From Candidatus Ruthenibacterium merdavium (lineage in GTDB: Bacteria > Bacillota > Clostridia > Oscillospirales > Ruminococcaceae), in contig DWWA01000009.1 in the NCBI GenBank assembly GCA_019119935.1, positions 1 through 53,659 on the forward strand: a stretch of 53,659 nt of DNA. The letters are read 5' to 3'. The notes under the pieces are model-generated. The model had not been told where the DNA came from. It saw only the letters and a program-made list of their open reading frames with translations, and did not search any database. A program made the translations under genes and the position numbers. Shown piece by piece: positions 42,750 to 50,096 of this stretch. How positions within the stretch are numbered: the first letter of the stretch is position 1; each line of letters starts with the position of its first letter.

Positions 42750-43664
42750 TTATACTTCTTTGGTTTCGCTTGTCTTTTTCGGCAAAGCCGCGCGCAGCTG
42801 CGCAAACGATGTCGTAAGCGCATCATGGGGACAAGCGTCCAAACAGCGCCCACAGCGCACACACTCGGTGCTGTTGGGCTGTTTGAATACATTGATTTCA
42901 AACGGACATGCCTTCACACACGCCTTGCAGCTGGTACACGCGCTTTCCTTGACGGAAAAGCGGTAAAGGCTGACCGGGTGAAACAAGCCGTAGATCGCAC
43001 CCAGCGGGCACAGATAACGGCAGAACGGCCGATACACAACCACGGCCAAAAACAGCAAGGCTATGAGCAGAATCATTTTCCAAACCCACAGCGCACCGGC
43101 TGCACTGCGCAGCAGCGGCTGTACCGAAAGCAAGGGCACGCTGCCTAAAAGCGTGCCGGAGGGGCACACATAGGTGCAAAACCACGGGCTTCCCTGCCCG
43201 ACAAAGTCCACCACAAACATGGGCAGTAAAATGCACAGGATGACAAGCATCAAATACTTAGCATATTTCAGCACACGGTCACCGGGAATTTTTCCGCGCT
43301 TTTTCCAGCGCTTGGGCAGAGGAATTTTATAAAGCAAATCCTGCACCAATCCGATGGGGCACAAAAAGCCGCACACCGCGCGCCCCAGCAAGGTTCCCGT
43401 AAGAACCAAAAAGCCCAGCACATAAAATGCCATTTGATAGCTTCGGCTTCCCAGCGTTGCCTGCAATGCGCCGATGGGGCAAGCACCCAGCGCACCGGGG
43501 CAGGAATAGCAGTTTAATCCCGGCACGCAGGCCTGTTTCAGCGGGCCGCTGTAAATTTCGCCCTTTAAAAAGCCCTGTGCATACCCGTTGCTGAGGGCGG
43601 TAAAACCGAGCTGAATCGCGAGGCGCACTTTTTGCCGAAACGTCATTTTCTTCTTTTTATCCAA
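42750..43664 (-). CDS. NapH/polyferredoxin-like membrane 4Fe-4S protein
   Basis: The 304-residue protein has about five membrane helices with CPxG/CxxxCP motifs facing the membrane side (CYSCPGALGACPIG, CGFLCPIGL, CTYVCPSG, CRYLCPLG). Two C-terminal 4Fe-4S clusters follow (CTSCKACVKACPFE and CVRCGRCLDACPHD). Such proteins carry electrons across the membrane. TTG 43664 is the likely start (GGAG about 10 bases upstream); it overlaps the preceding microprotein gene by 8 bp. With the lipoprotein thioredoxin upstream it probably powers reduction of extracytoplasmic thiols or sulfoxides. Confidence 0.87.
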   Translation of the reverse strand: MDKKKKMTFRQKVRLAIQLGFTALSNGYAQGFLKGEIYSGPLKQACVPGLNCYSCPGALGACPIGALQATLGSRSYQMAFYVLGFLVLTGTLLGRAVCGFLCPIGLVQDLLYKIPLPKRWKKRGKIPGDRVLKYAKYLMLVILCILLPMFVVDFVGQGSPWFCTYVCPSGTLLGSVPLLSVQPLLRSAAGALWVWKMILLIALLFLAVVVYRPFCRYLCPLGAIYGLFHPVSLYRFSVKESACTSCKACVKACPFEINVFKQPNSTECVRCGRCLDACPHDALTTSFAQLRAALPKKTSETKEV

Positions 43665-43803
43665 GGCCGATACACTCCAAACATACAGTCGCCGCTTTGC
43701 GCCATACCGTTGTTACTTCACCGCGCACAGCGCCCAGCGCCATAAAGCCGATGCCGACCGCCAGCAGGCAAACTGCCAGCGTGATGCGCAGCTTCTTTGT
43801 CAT
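43657..43803 (-). CDS. CD1871A-family CXXC microprotein (48 aa)
   Basis: The frame ATG 43803 to TAA 43657 encodes 48 residues: one membrane helix (LRITLAVCLLAVGIGFMALG), a short loop with RGEV, and a C-terminal Cys41-x2-Cys44 in VCLECIGLG. This matches the CD1871A-type CXXC proteins of Clostridia. Its start codon overlaps the thioredoxin stop (ATGA) and its stop overlaps the ferredoxin start, a tightly coupled three-gene operon. The CXXC near the membrane could relay electrons between the two larger partners. It is below usual ORF cut-offs. Confidence 0.85.
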   Translation of the reverse strand: MTKKLRITLAVCLLAVGIGFMALGAVRGEVTTVWRKAATVCLECIGLG

Positions 43804-44480
43804 GCCGCGCTCTCTCCCATCTGCTCTTCGGCCATTTTCAGATAGGTGTCAAACGTTTCGCGCCACTGTGACTCGTTTTTTGCACCCAAAAATCCCTGCC
43901 CAACCAGGTTGCCGTTGCCGTCAAAAAAGAACGTGGCAGGTACGGCAGGCAGGCTGGCAAAGCCAAGCTGAATTAAATCGTCGCTCAGTTTCAGCTGCGT
44001 ATAAGTGGCGTTGCCTTGTGCAACAATGTCTTTCGCCAGTGCAACCTGCTCGGGGTCTTCCGAACCGTCGGCGGCAATGGTATCATTTACAATTCCCACC
44101 ACTTGCACACCTTTTTCGGCATACTCATCGTTTAACGCAGACAAAATCGGCATTTCATCCACACACCAGCCGCAGAAGGTGGCCCACACGTTCACCACCG
44201 TGAGCGTATGCCCGGAAAAGATCGTTTCGTCCACGGCTTCGCCGTCCAACGTTTCCGCCGTAAAAAAGCCGATATTTGCCGTCTGCGTACTTTCGGATGC
44301 AGAGGCGCTTTCAGACACGCTTTCCTGCTCCCCTGTGCTTTGCGCCGTGGAAGATGCGGAAGAAACCCCTGCCGTTTCCGACGTGCTCTCGTTGGAAGCG
44401 GGCGCAGCCGCACAGGCTGTTGTCGCAGCCAAAGCTGCCGCAAGCATCATCGCAATCATTGCTCGTTTCCATTGAATCAT
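43800..44480 (-). CDS. TlpA-family thioredoxin-like lipoprotein
   Basis: The 226-residue protein has a signal peptide with likely lipidated Cys23 (AATTAC), a Ser/Thr/Glu-rich linker (residues 30-68) and a TlpA/redoxin domain with Cys103-Gly-Trp-Cys106 (VWATFCGWCVDEMP). The cis-Pro region is near FASLPAVPATFFF. It would act as a thiol-disulfide reductant at the outer face of the membrane. ATG 44480 follows GGGAGG; the longer open frame lacks support. It is first gene of the operon with the CXXC microprotein and ferredoxin. Confidence 0.92.
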   Translation of the reverse strand: MIQWKRAMIAMMLAAALAATTACAAAPASNESTSETAGVSSASSTAQSTGEQESVSESASASESTQTANIGFFTAETLDGEAVDETIFSGHTLTVVNVWATFCGWCVDEMPILSALNDEYAEKGVQVVGIVNDTIAADGSEDPEQVALAKDIVAQGNATYTQLKLSDDLIQLGFASLPAVPATFFFDGNGNLVGQGFLGAKNESQWRETFDTYLKMAEEQMGESAA

Positions 44481-44568
44481 AAAAAACCTCCCTGTCGTCC
44501 GCCCGCTTAAAGCAGCGGTCTGCGGCATTTTTGGTTGAATATCCAAGAAAAAATATTCCTTCGGATAA

Positions 44569-44598
44569 ACAAAAAAGGGACCGCAGTCCCTTTTTTGT
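44569..44598. terminator. bidirectional terminator after the transketolase genes
   Basis: ACAAAAAAGGGAC (44569-44581), loop CGCA, and GTCCCTTTTTTGT (44586-44598) are perfectly complementary. It lies just after the stop of the minus-strand transketolase C-terminal gene. Confidence 0.85.
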
Positions 44599-44613
44599 GG
44601 CAATTATACCAAT

Positions 44614-45564
44614 TTATTTTTCGTTGTAAAGTGACATCGTCACATCTGCGATATTTTCCGCACACAAACCAAACTGACGCAGCACCTCACGCGCCGGGCC
44701 GGAATGGCCGAATTCATCTTTCACGCCAACGCGGCGCACCTTAGCGCCAACACCGTTTTCACAAAGGCAAGCGCAGACTGCTTCGCCCAAGCCGCCGATG
44801 ATGCTGTGCTCTTCGCAGGTAACCACCTTGCCGCACTCGCGCGCCGCTTTGAGCACCAGCTCTTCGTCCAAAGGCTTAATGCAGCAAATGTTAACAACAC
44901 GCGCCGAAACACCTTTTTCCTCCAGCATCTTTGCGGCTTTCAAGGCTTCCTCCACCATCAGGCCGGTGGCAATCAGCGCAACGTCAGTGCCGTCTTTCAG
45001 CACCTCGCCTTTGCCAAGCTCAAAGTGATAATTTTCTTCGTCATGGATGACGGGCACTGCCAAACGGCCAAAGCGCAGGTAAACAGGGCCGTTGTGCTCA
45101 TAAGCCGCTTTTACCGCCGCGCGCGCCTCCACGTCGTCTGCCGGGCACAAAACCATCATGCCGGGAATGCTGCGCATTAAGGCAAAGTCTTCACAGCATT
45201 GGTGGGAAGCGCCGTCTTCTCCAACGGAAAGTCCGCCGTGGGTTGCGCCGATTTTCACATTCAAATGCGGATAGCCGATGGAATTGCGGATTTGCTCAAA
45301 AGCGCGGCCTGCCGCAAACATCGCAAAGCTCGATGCAAACGGAACAAGCCCCATGGTAGAAAGGCCCGCTGCCACTGTCACCATATTGCCCTCGGCAATG
45401 CCGCAGTCAAAATGACGGTCGGGAAACTCCTTTTTAAACATTGCCGTTTTGGTAGCCGCCGCTAAATCAGCATCCAGCACAACAATATCATCATGTTCTT
45501 TTCCGAGTTCCACCAGCGCGCGTCCATAGCTTTCACGGGTGGCGATTTGTTTTACTTCACTCAT
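44614..45564 (-). CDS. transketolase, C-terminal (pyrimidine-binding) subunit
   Basis: In split transketolases this subunit supplies the pyrimidine-binding and C-terminal domains of the thiamine-diphosphate enzyme that moves two-carbon units in the pentose phosphate pathway. The 316-residue protein has VVLDADLAAATKT, FDCGIAEGNMVTVAAGLS (with the catalytic Glu), PFASSFAMFAAGRAFEQIRN and GATHGGLSVGEDGASHQ. ATG 45564 overlaps the N-terminal subunit stop by 4 bp, so both halves are made together. Confidence 0.95.
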   Translation of the reverse strand: MSEVKQIATRESYGRALVELGKEHDDIVVLDADLAAATKTAMFKKEFPDRHFDCGIAEGNMVTVAAGLSTMGLVPFASSFAMFAAGRAFEQIRNSIGYPHLNVKIGATHGGLSVGEDGASHQCCEDFALMRSIPGMMVLCPADDVEARAAVKAAYEHNGPVYLRFGRLAVPVIHDEENYHFELGKGEVLKDGTDVALIATGLMVEEALKAAKMLEEKGVSARVVNICCIKPLDEELVLKAARECGKVVTCEEHSIIGGLGEAVCACLCENGVGAKVRRVGVKDEFGHSGPAREVLRQFGLCAENIADVTMSLYNEK

Positions 45565-46421
45565 GCTTTCGCCTCCAGTTCTGCCAATTTCGCACGCAGC
45601 TCGCCCATTGCGGTTTCGTATTGCTCGTCGTTCGGGGCTTTGCCGTGCCAATCGGCGTCATTTTCCATAAAGCTGACGTCTTTGCCCTTCGTGGTTTTCA
45701 TCACGATAGCAAACGGTTTGCCTTTGGTTGCTTTCGCCGCTTCAAAGGCATTTTCCAGCGCGTCAAAATCGTGCCCGTCAATGGCTTTTACTGCAAAGCC
45801 GAACGCCTCCAGCTTCTCCACAATGGGATAGGGGCTCATGACATCTGCCACGTCGCCGTCAATTTGCAGGCCGTTGTTGTCCACAATCACACACAGGTTG
45901 TCCAGCTTATAGTGGGCGGCAAACATCATCGCCTCCCACACTTGGCCTTCCTGAATTTCGCCGTCGCCCAAAAGCGTATAAACACGGACCTCTTCCATGC
46001 CGCGCTTTTTCGCGCCCAGCGCCATGCCCGCCGCAGCGGACACGCCTTGTCCCAAGCTTCCGGTGGACATATCAATGCCCGGCACGGTGTTCATGTTGGG
46101 ATGGCCCTGCAAGTAGCTGTCTGCATGGCGCAGCGTGGGCAGGTCTTCAACGGGGAAAAAGCCGCGCTCGGCCAGCGCCGCATACAAACCGGGCGCACAG
46201 TGGCCTTTGCTGAGCACAAAGCGGTCGCGCGTTTCCTTTTTCGGGCAGGCCGGGTCTACATTCAGTTCTTTTTCATATAAATAAGCAAACACATCTGCGC
46301 TGGACAGGCTGCCGCCGGGGTGACCCGCCTTTGCACCATGTGTGGACTCAATGACGCCCATGCGAATTTTGCATGCGGCGATTTGAAGCTTTAACCGTTC
46401 TTTTTCCGTCATTTTCTTCAC
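45561..46421 (-). CDS. transketolase, N-terminal (diphosphate-binding) subunit
   Basis: This 286-residue subunit binds the diphosphate of thiamine: STHGAKAGHPGGSLSSADV, VLSKGHCAPGLYAALAERG, and the GDGEIQEGQVWEA motif with Mg-binding residues, then VDNNGLQIDG. I start at GTG 46421 because AAGGA lies 5 bases upstream; ATG 46412 is an alternative, and the open frame to 46526 has no support. The split form is common in Clostridia and Archaea. Confidence 0.94.
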   Translation of the reverse strand: MKKMTEKERLKLQIAACKIRMGVIESTHGAKAGHPGGSLSSADVFAYLYEKELNVDPACPKKETRDRFVLSKGHCAPGLYAALAERGFFPVEDLPTLRHADSYLQGHPNMNTVPGIDMSTGSLGQGVSAAAGMALGAKKRGMEEVRVYTLLGDGEIQEGQVWEAMMFAAHYKLDNLCVIVDNNGLQIDGDVADVMSPYPIVEKLEAFGFAVKAIDGHDFDALENAFEAAKATKGKPFAIVMKTTKGKDVSFMENDADWHGKAPNDEQYETAMGELRAKLAELEAKA

Positions 46422-46555
46422 CGAAATCCTTATATTGTTGATTGTGCGCCATGCTCTCTCCCTCCATTCGGAAGGGTGGACACATCTTTTCCATTCTATT
46501 ATACTTGCCGCAAAGCTGCTCGTCAATTCTGCAATGAAAAAATCGCGTAAAAAGC

Positions 46556-46584
46556 TTGCATTATTTTGCTTGTTCGAGTATAAT
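46556..46584 (+). promoter_or_regulatory. sigma-A promoter of the DUF368 gene
   Basis: TTGCAT (46556-46561) and TATAAT (46579-46584) are 17 bp apart, about 80 bp before the start codon. Confidence 0.75.
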
Positions 46585-46666
46585 CAACGGGTATCCGCCG
46601 TGCGTATTTTCTGCGCGCGCAAACCCCTGCGGCACTGTGCCGCACATGTAAGAAAGGAACGCATTT

Positions 46667-47554
46667 ATGACCTCTTTACTGGATATTCTTCGCGGTATCA
46701 TCATCGGCATCGCCAATATTATCCCGGGTGTATCGGGCGGCACGATGGCGGTTTCCATGGGTATTTACGACAAGCTGATCGGCGCTGTGACGGGCCTTTT
46801 CAAAAACTTCAAGGCGAGCGTCAGAATTCTTCTGCCGCTTGCGATCGGAATGGCAATCGGCATTGTAGGCTTCGGCTTTTTGCTGGAATATCTGCTTGCA
46901 AACTTCGTTTTGGCTACCTGCCTGACCTTCGTCGGCTTGATTTTAGGCGGTTTGCCGATTCTCTGGGCGCGTTTAAACCAAAGCCTTCAGAAAAAACAGC
47001 GCAAAACCATCGGCGCAGGCGAAGTCATCAGTTTTTTGGTGCTCTTGGCAATCGGCGTCGGGCTGCCGCTTTTGCAGGGTGCAGAGGGCGCACAGCGCAC
47101 ACTCACTGCCGACCCTGTTACGATGCTGGTGCTGTTTATTTTGGGCATCGTCGCCAGCGCGACCATGGTGATTCCCGGCGTTTCGGGCAGCATGGTGCTG
47201 ATGGTGCTTGGATATTACAATTCCATTTTAAGCCTTTTGACCGACACGGTTGTGTGCTTAAAAGACTTTAATTTTGCCGGCATTTTGGAAAACTGCCTGC
47301 TGCTTATTCCCTTTTGCATCGGCGTTGCGCTGGGCATTTTCTTGATTGCAAAAGTGATTGAATACTTATTCCAAAATTTCCCCAGCCAAACCTTTGCCGC
47401 CATCATCGGCCTGATTGTATCCTCTCCGTTTGGCATTTTGTACTCCGTCAATGCGCTGGCCGCCATTCATCCGGTTGAGCTCGTTGTCGGCATTGCACTG
47501 GGCGCGCTGGGTGCATGGGTGACGCTCTTGATGGGCAATAAAGAGGAAGCATAA
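46667..47554 (+). CDS. DUF368 (PopT-type) polyprenyl-phosphate transporter
   Basis: The 295-residue protein has about nine membrane helices and two copies of the family hallmark, IIPGVSGGTMAV near residue 18 and VIPGVSGSMVLM near residue 168. This points to an inverted-repeat transporter fold. DUF368 proteins have been shown to recycle undecaprenyl phosphate across the membrane for cell-wall synthesis. AAAGGA precedes the ATG, and it has its own promoter and terminator. Confidence 0.93.
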   Translation: MTSLLDILRGIIIGIANIIPGVSGGTMAVSMGIYDKLIGAVTGLFKNFKASVRILLPLAIGMAIGIVGFGFLLEYLLANFVLATCLTFVGLILGGLPILWARLNQSLQKKQRKTIGAGEVISFLVLLAIGVGLPLLQGAEGAQRTLTADPVTMLVLFILGIVASATMVIPGVSGSMVLMVLGYYNSILSLLTDTVVCLKDFNFAGILENCLLLIPFCIGVALGIFLIAKVIEYLFQNFPSQTFAAIIGLIVSSPFGILYSVNALAAIHPVELVVGIALGALGAWVTLLMGNKEEA

Positions 47555-47647
47555 GGCAGATAAAATTGCTATTCACCCACTGAAGCCTTTTTAATCTCTG
47601 TATTTTTAAGGCATATCGCCCGTAAAATGCTTCAATTTTTATATTTT

Positions 47648-47687
47648 CCCTTGTTTTGCGCTTGCAAGCCAAAACAAGGGATTTTTT
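47648..47687 (+). terminator. terminator of the DUF368 gene
   Basis: CCCTTGTTTTG (47648-47658) and CAAAACAAGGG (47670-47680) pair and are followed by ATTTTTTA. Confidence 0.85.
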
Positions 47688-47764
47688 ATTCCGCATCTTC
47701 CGGTATTATGGTTCGAGTTTTATTGCCGCAGACAAGACACCATGCAAGTTCACAAGCAATCTTT

Positions 47765-48553
47765 TTATTCTGTACTTGTCCAAAAATTCTCCATAACCAT
47801 ATTAAATTCCTGCGGTACGTCCATATTAACACAATGTCCTGCATTTTGAAAAATCACTACTTTGCAGTTTGGCTCGCTTATTTTCCATTGTTTGATTGCT
47901 TCCAATTCCATTGGAATAGCAAAGTTGCCGCATCCAATTAATAAAGGATAATTTCGTTTTCCGGTCTGGTGCTTATTCACCATGCTGTTCAGTGTTGCCA
48001 GAAATATAAAGGACTTTTTTTGAAAAAGTATGTTCATATCAAAGAACTCATTTTGCGCCTGTAACGTATGGGCAGAAATTTTCTTATTTTCTTTTGCAAA
48101 CCATTTGACCGAAATGAACGCCTTCAACATCATCAATATTTGTTTTGCACCATTTTTCTTTTGCAGTTTCATATCAAAATGATTGATGTCATACCCTCCA
48201 AAGCAGGCTAACGAGCTCACCGATTCGGGAAAATGATTCGCAAAATCCTGCGCCAATACCGCGCCCAGGGAAACGCCGACAATATGCACTTTTTGAATGT
48301 TTTCCGCCTTTAAAATGTCAAATATCCATTTTGACATCTTATCGATGCTGTCACCTTTCTGCGTGTCTGTTGACTGTCCGTGACCGATAATGTCAACCGC
48401 CAGAATGTTATATTTATTTTCAAAATACTCAAACTGCGATTGAAACATATTATGATTGACAAAAGCAGCGTGAATAAAAAGAACCCACTGTGCATGCTCT
48501 GTTCCGCTGATAAAATATGTCACCGGTGAATTAGATAGCTTTCTTGGTTTCAT
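47765..48553 (-). CDS. alpha/beta hydrolase
   Basis: The 262-residue protein has the hydrolase fold pattern: an oxyanion segment near LFIHAAFVNH, DIIGHGQS, the nucleophile elbow GVSLGAV (Ser in GxSxG), and a late catalytic His in NAGHCVNMD. The substrate cannot be predicted. It overlaps the PadR regulator by 4 bp and is probably controlled by it. Base composition is markedly more AT-rich than the neighbouring genes, which suggests acquisition by transfer. Confidence 0.85.
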   Translation of the reverse strand: MKPRKLSNSPVTYFISGTEHAQWVLFIHAAFVNHNMFQSQFEYFENKYNILAVDIIGHGQSTDTQKGDSIDKMSKWIFDILKAENIQKVHIVGVSLGAVLAQDFANHFPESVSSLACFGGYDINHFDMKLQKKNGAKQILMMLKAFISVKWFAKENKKISAHTLQAQNEFFDMNILFQKKSFIFLATLNSMVNKHQTGKRNYPLLIGCGNFAIPMELEAIKQWKISEPNCKVVIFQNAGHCVNMDVPQEFNMVMENFWTSTE

Positions 48554-49089
48554 GGGTTTCTACCTCGTACTTCATTAAGAAGTTTTTGATACCACTCAAT
48601 ATTAAATTTCATAAAATCTTTACCATATCGAGCGGCCGCAAACTGATAATAAAGAATATCTTTATATGCATCATCTGCTGTTATATTCTCGGCTTCTTGG
48701 CAAATGGCATTTAACACATCATACTGTTTTTTTAACTGTTCAATATACTCTTGCAGCCCTGTTTCACATTTTTCTTTTGTTGAAAAGCCCATAAAATACA
48801 ATTTTGCCAATTCGGGATTTTTAATGCCCTGTGCATTCAGCGGCGTCGTTATCCACTCAGTAAAATGCTGTTTCCCGCTTTCGGTGATGGAATAGATTTT
48901 TTTATATTTTCCATTTTCAACAACTTCTTCATATTGAATATATCCGCAATGAAGCAATTTCTTTATAGCGGCCTGGATACTTCCCAGACTGCTGCTGTAC
49001 ATCATATGAAGCCCTTTATCTATTCTTTCGCGCAGCTGATAAATTGTTCTATTACTCAGCAGCAAAAGCCCCAGGATAATATTGTCCAT
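48550..49089 (-). CDS. PadR-family transcriptional regulator
   Basis: The 179-residue protein has the PadR winged helix (IILGLLLLSNRTIYQLRERI, SLGSIQAAIKKLLHCGYIQY, KIYSITESGKQHF) and a C-terminal Vir-type helical domain (TEWITTPL to the end) for dimerisation. PadR proteins usually repress detoxification or efflux genes. ATG 49089 follows GGGAG; upstream frame to 49185 is not needed. It is AT-rich like its operon partner, the alpha/beta hydrolase. Confidence 0.9.
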   Translation of the reverse strand: MDNIILGLLLLSNRTIYQLRERIDKGLHMMYSSSLGSIQAAIKKLLHCGYIQYEEVVENGKYKKIYSITESGKQHFTEWITTPLNAQGIKNPELAKLYFMGFSTKEKCETGLQEYIEQLKKQYDVLNAICQEAENITADDAYKDILYYQFAAARYGKDFMKFNIEWYQKLLNEVRGRNP

Positions 49090-49174
49090 CTTCTCTCTCC
49101 CTTTTATATTGCTATTAGTAATATTTCTATTATATTTAACTTTGAGAAAGATGTCAATTAGTAAAAAGAACGGC

Positions 49175-49228
49175 TGAGAAAACATTTAAGCCAGTGCTCT
49201 TCACGGCACTGGCTTAAATGTTTTCTCA
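49175..49228. terminator. long perfect hairpin between rrf2 and padR
   Basis: The 23-bp arms 49175-49197 and 49206-49228 are perfectly complementary (TGAGAAAACATTTAAGCC and its complement at the ends) with an 8-nt loop. It follows the stop of the minus-strand Rrf2 gene, and minus-strand TTCTTTTTAC lies beyond it, so it probably acts as a terminator. Its length is unusual. Confidence 0.7.
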
Positions 49229-49237
49229 ACGTATCGT

Positions 49238-49633
49238 TTATAAAAGGTCACGCAGAGATTTACTGTAAAAAAAGTCGTGAACCATTTGGTTATACTCTTT
49301 CCACAGCGGAAGCGTTTTGCATGTTTCAGCCCTCGCACACGGGGGTGCATCTTCGGTCAGACAGCTCACCGGTGCAAGAGAGCCTTCCATCCATTCCAGA
49401 ATTTCTCCTACGGCATATTCTTCCGGCTCACGGCAAAGAACATAGCTGCCTCCGCGTCCGCCATGCCCTGAAACCATTTTCGCCCGAACCAGCTCTTTTA
49501 CAATAATTTCAAGATATTTCTTTGAAATCTCCTGCCGCATGGCAATATCCTTTAAAGGCACATAACCGTCCTCTTTGTGCTCGGCTAGGTCAATCATAAC
49601 CCTTAAGGCGTATCGTCCTTTGGTTGAAATCAT
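49238..49633 (-). CDS. Rrf2-family regulator with Fe-S type Cys triad
   Basis: The 131-residue protein has the Rrf2 winged helix (MISTKGRYALRVMIDLA, PLKDIAMRQEISKKYLE, VSGHGGRGGSYVL). Cys91-x7-Cys99-x5-Cys105 are close in position to the three Cys of IscR (C92, C98, C104), so a 2Fe-2S cluster is plausible. CymR, the sulfur-metabolism Rrf2 protein of Bacillus, lacks such a triad. The gene is divergent from the leader peptide/metY/cysK/mnmA transcript and likely controls it. ATG 49633 follows AGGTG. Confidence 0.88.
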   Translation of the reverse strand: MISTKGRYALRVMIDLAEHKEDGYVPLKDIAMRQEISKKYLEIIVKELVRAKMVSGHGGRGGSYVLCREPEEYAVGEILEWMEGSLAPVSCLTEDAPPCARAETCKTLPLWKEYNQMVHDFFYSKSLRDLL

Positions 49634-49654
49634 TTCTTTCACCTCGTTTGGCCT

Positions 49655-49684
49655 ATTGTAACACAGGGTCAATCACAAAATCAA
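49655..49684 (-). promoter_or_regulatory. promoter of rrf2 with candidate operator
   Basis: On the minus strand TTGATT (49684-49679) and TACAAT (49660-49655) are 18 bp apart. GGTCAAT (plus strand 49667-49673) lies in the spacer and recurs in the spacer of the divergent promoter at 49746-49752, so it may be a shared regulator site. Confidence 0.6.
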
Positions 49685-49734
49685 TCAAAACAAAAGCAAA
49701 ATAAAAATTTTCAAGTTTTTCCGAAAAAAACATA

Positions 49735-49763
49735 TTGACATAGTAGGTCAATGGTGGTACAAT
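49735..49763 (+). promoter_or_regulatory. promoter of the leader peptide-metY-cysK-mnmA transcript
   Basis: TTGACA (49735-49740) and TACAAT (49758-49763) are 17 bp apart. The GGTCAAT element sits at 49746-49752 between them. Transcription would begin near 49770, some 44 bases before the leader peptide start. Confidence 0.8.
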
Positions 49764-49813
49764 CTTGCTCATAGAAAGGTTTTCGTAACCGAACGCAAAA
49801 GGAGGCAAGTGTG

Positions 49814-49954
49814 ATGACCGCATATACTTACAACGCAAACAGCATGATGAACTGTCGAATGTGTAACTCCCGGGCATGTGATATGGCTGGGGTGAAGTTG
49901 TGCGCATTTCACAGCAATTCGCCTCAAAAGAATGTTGAATGGCGGAAAGTTTGA
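49814..49954 (+). CDS. Cys-rich leader peptide candidate (46 aa)
   Basis: A 46-codon frame starts at ATG 49814, 8 bases after a full AAAAGGAGG site, and ends at TGA 49952-49954. It has Cys at 14, 17, 22 and 30 (within MMNCRMCNSRACDMAG and KLCAF). It lies between a consensus promoter and a terminator-like hairpin ahead of cysteine/methionine genes. Its bases 49867-49876, covering codons 18-21, can pair with the 5' arm of the terminator. This is the layout of a translation-coupled attenuator responding to cysteinyl-tRNA. A small Cys metal-binding protein is the alternative. It is too short for ordinary gene callers. Confidence 0.7.
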   Translation: MTAYTYNANSMMNCRMCNSRACDMAGVKLCAFHSNSPQKNVEWRKV

Positions 49955-50034
49955 GCTTTCCGAAAAGCCCATATTTAACGTCATTGTCAGCCATTTGCCC
50001 GGGAGCTTATCAGAAGCTTCCGGTTTTTATTTTT
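49943..50034 (+). promoter_or_regulatory. attenuator-like terminator in the metY leader
   Basis: CCGGGAGCTT (49999-50008), loop ATCAG and AAGCTTCCGG (50014-50023) pair with one wobble and are followed by TTTTTATTTTT. The competing pairing TGCCCGGGAG (49996-50005) with CTCCCGGGCA (49867-49876) in the leader ORF is perfect over 10 bp, though its core CCCGGG is self-complementary. A third stem, CGGAAAG/CTTTCCG (49943-49962), spans the leader stop codon. The terminator lies 60 bases before metY. Confidence 0.65.
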
Positions 50035-50096
50035 AAAAAACCGTTGCTTTCTTACCGCTGGATTTCACAATATCACAGACTAAGGAGATTGCAATT

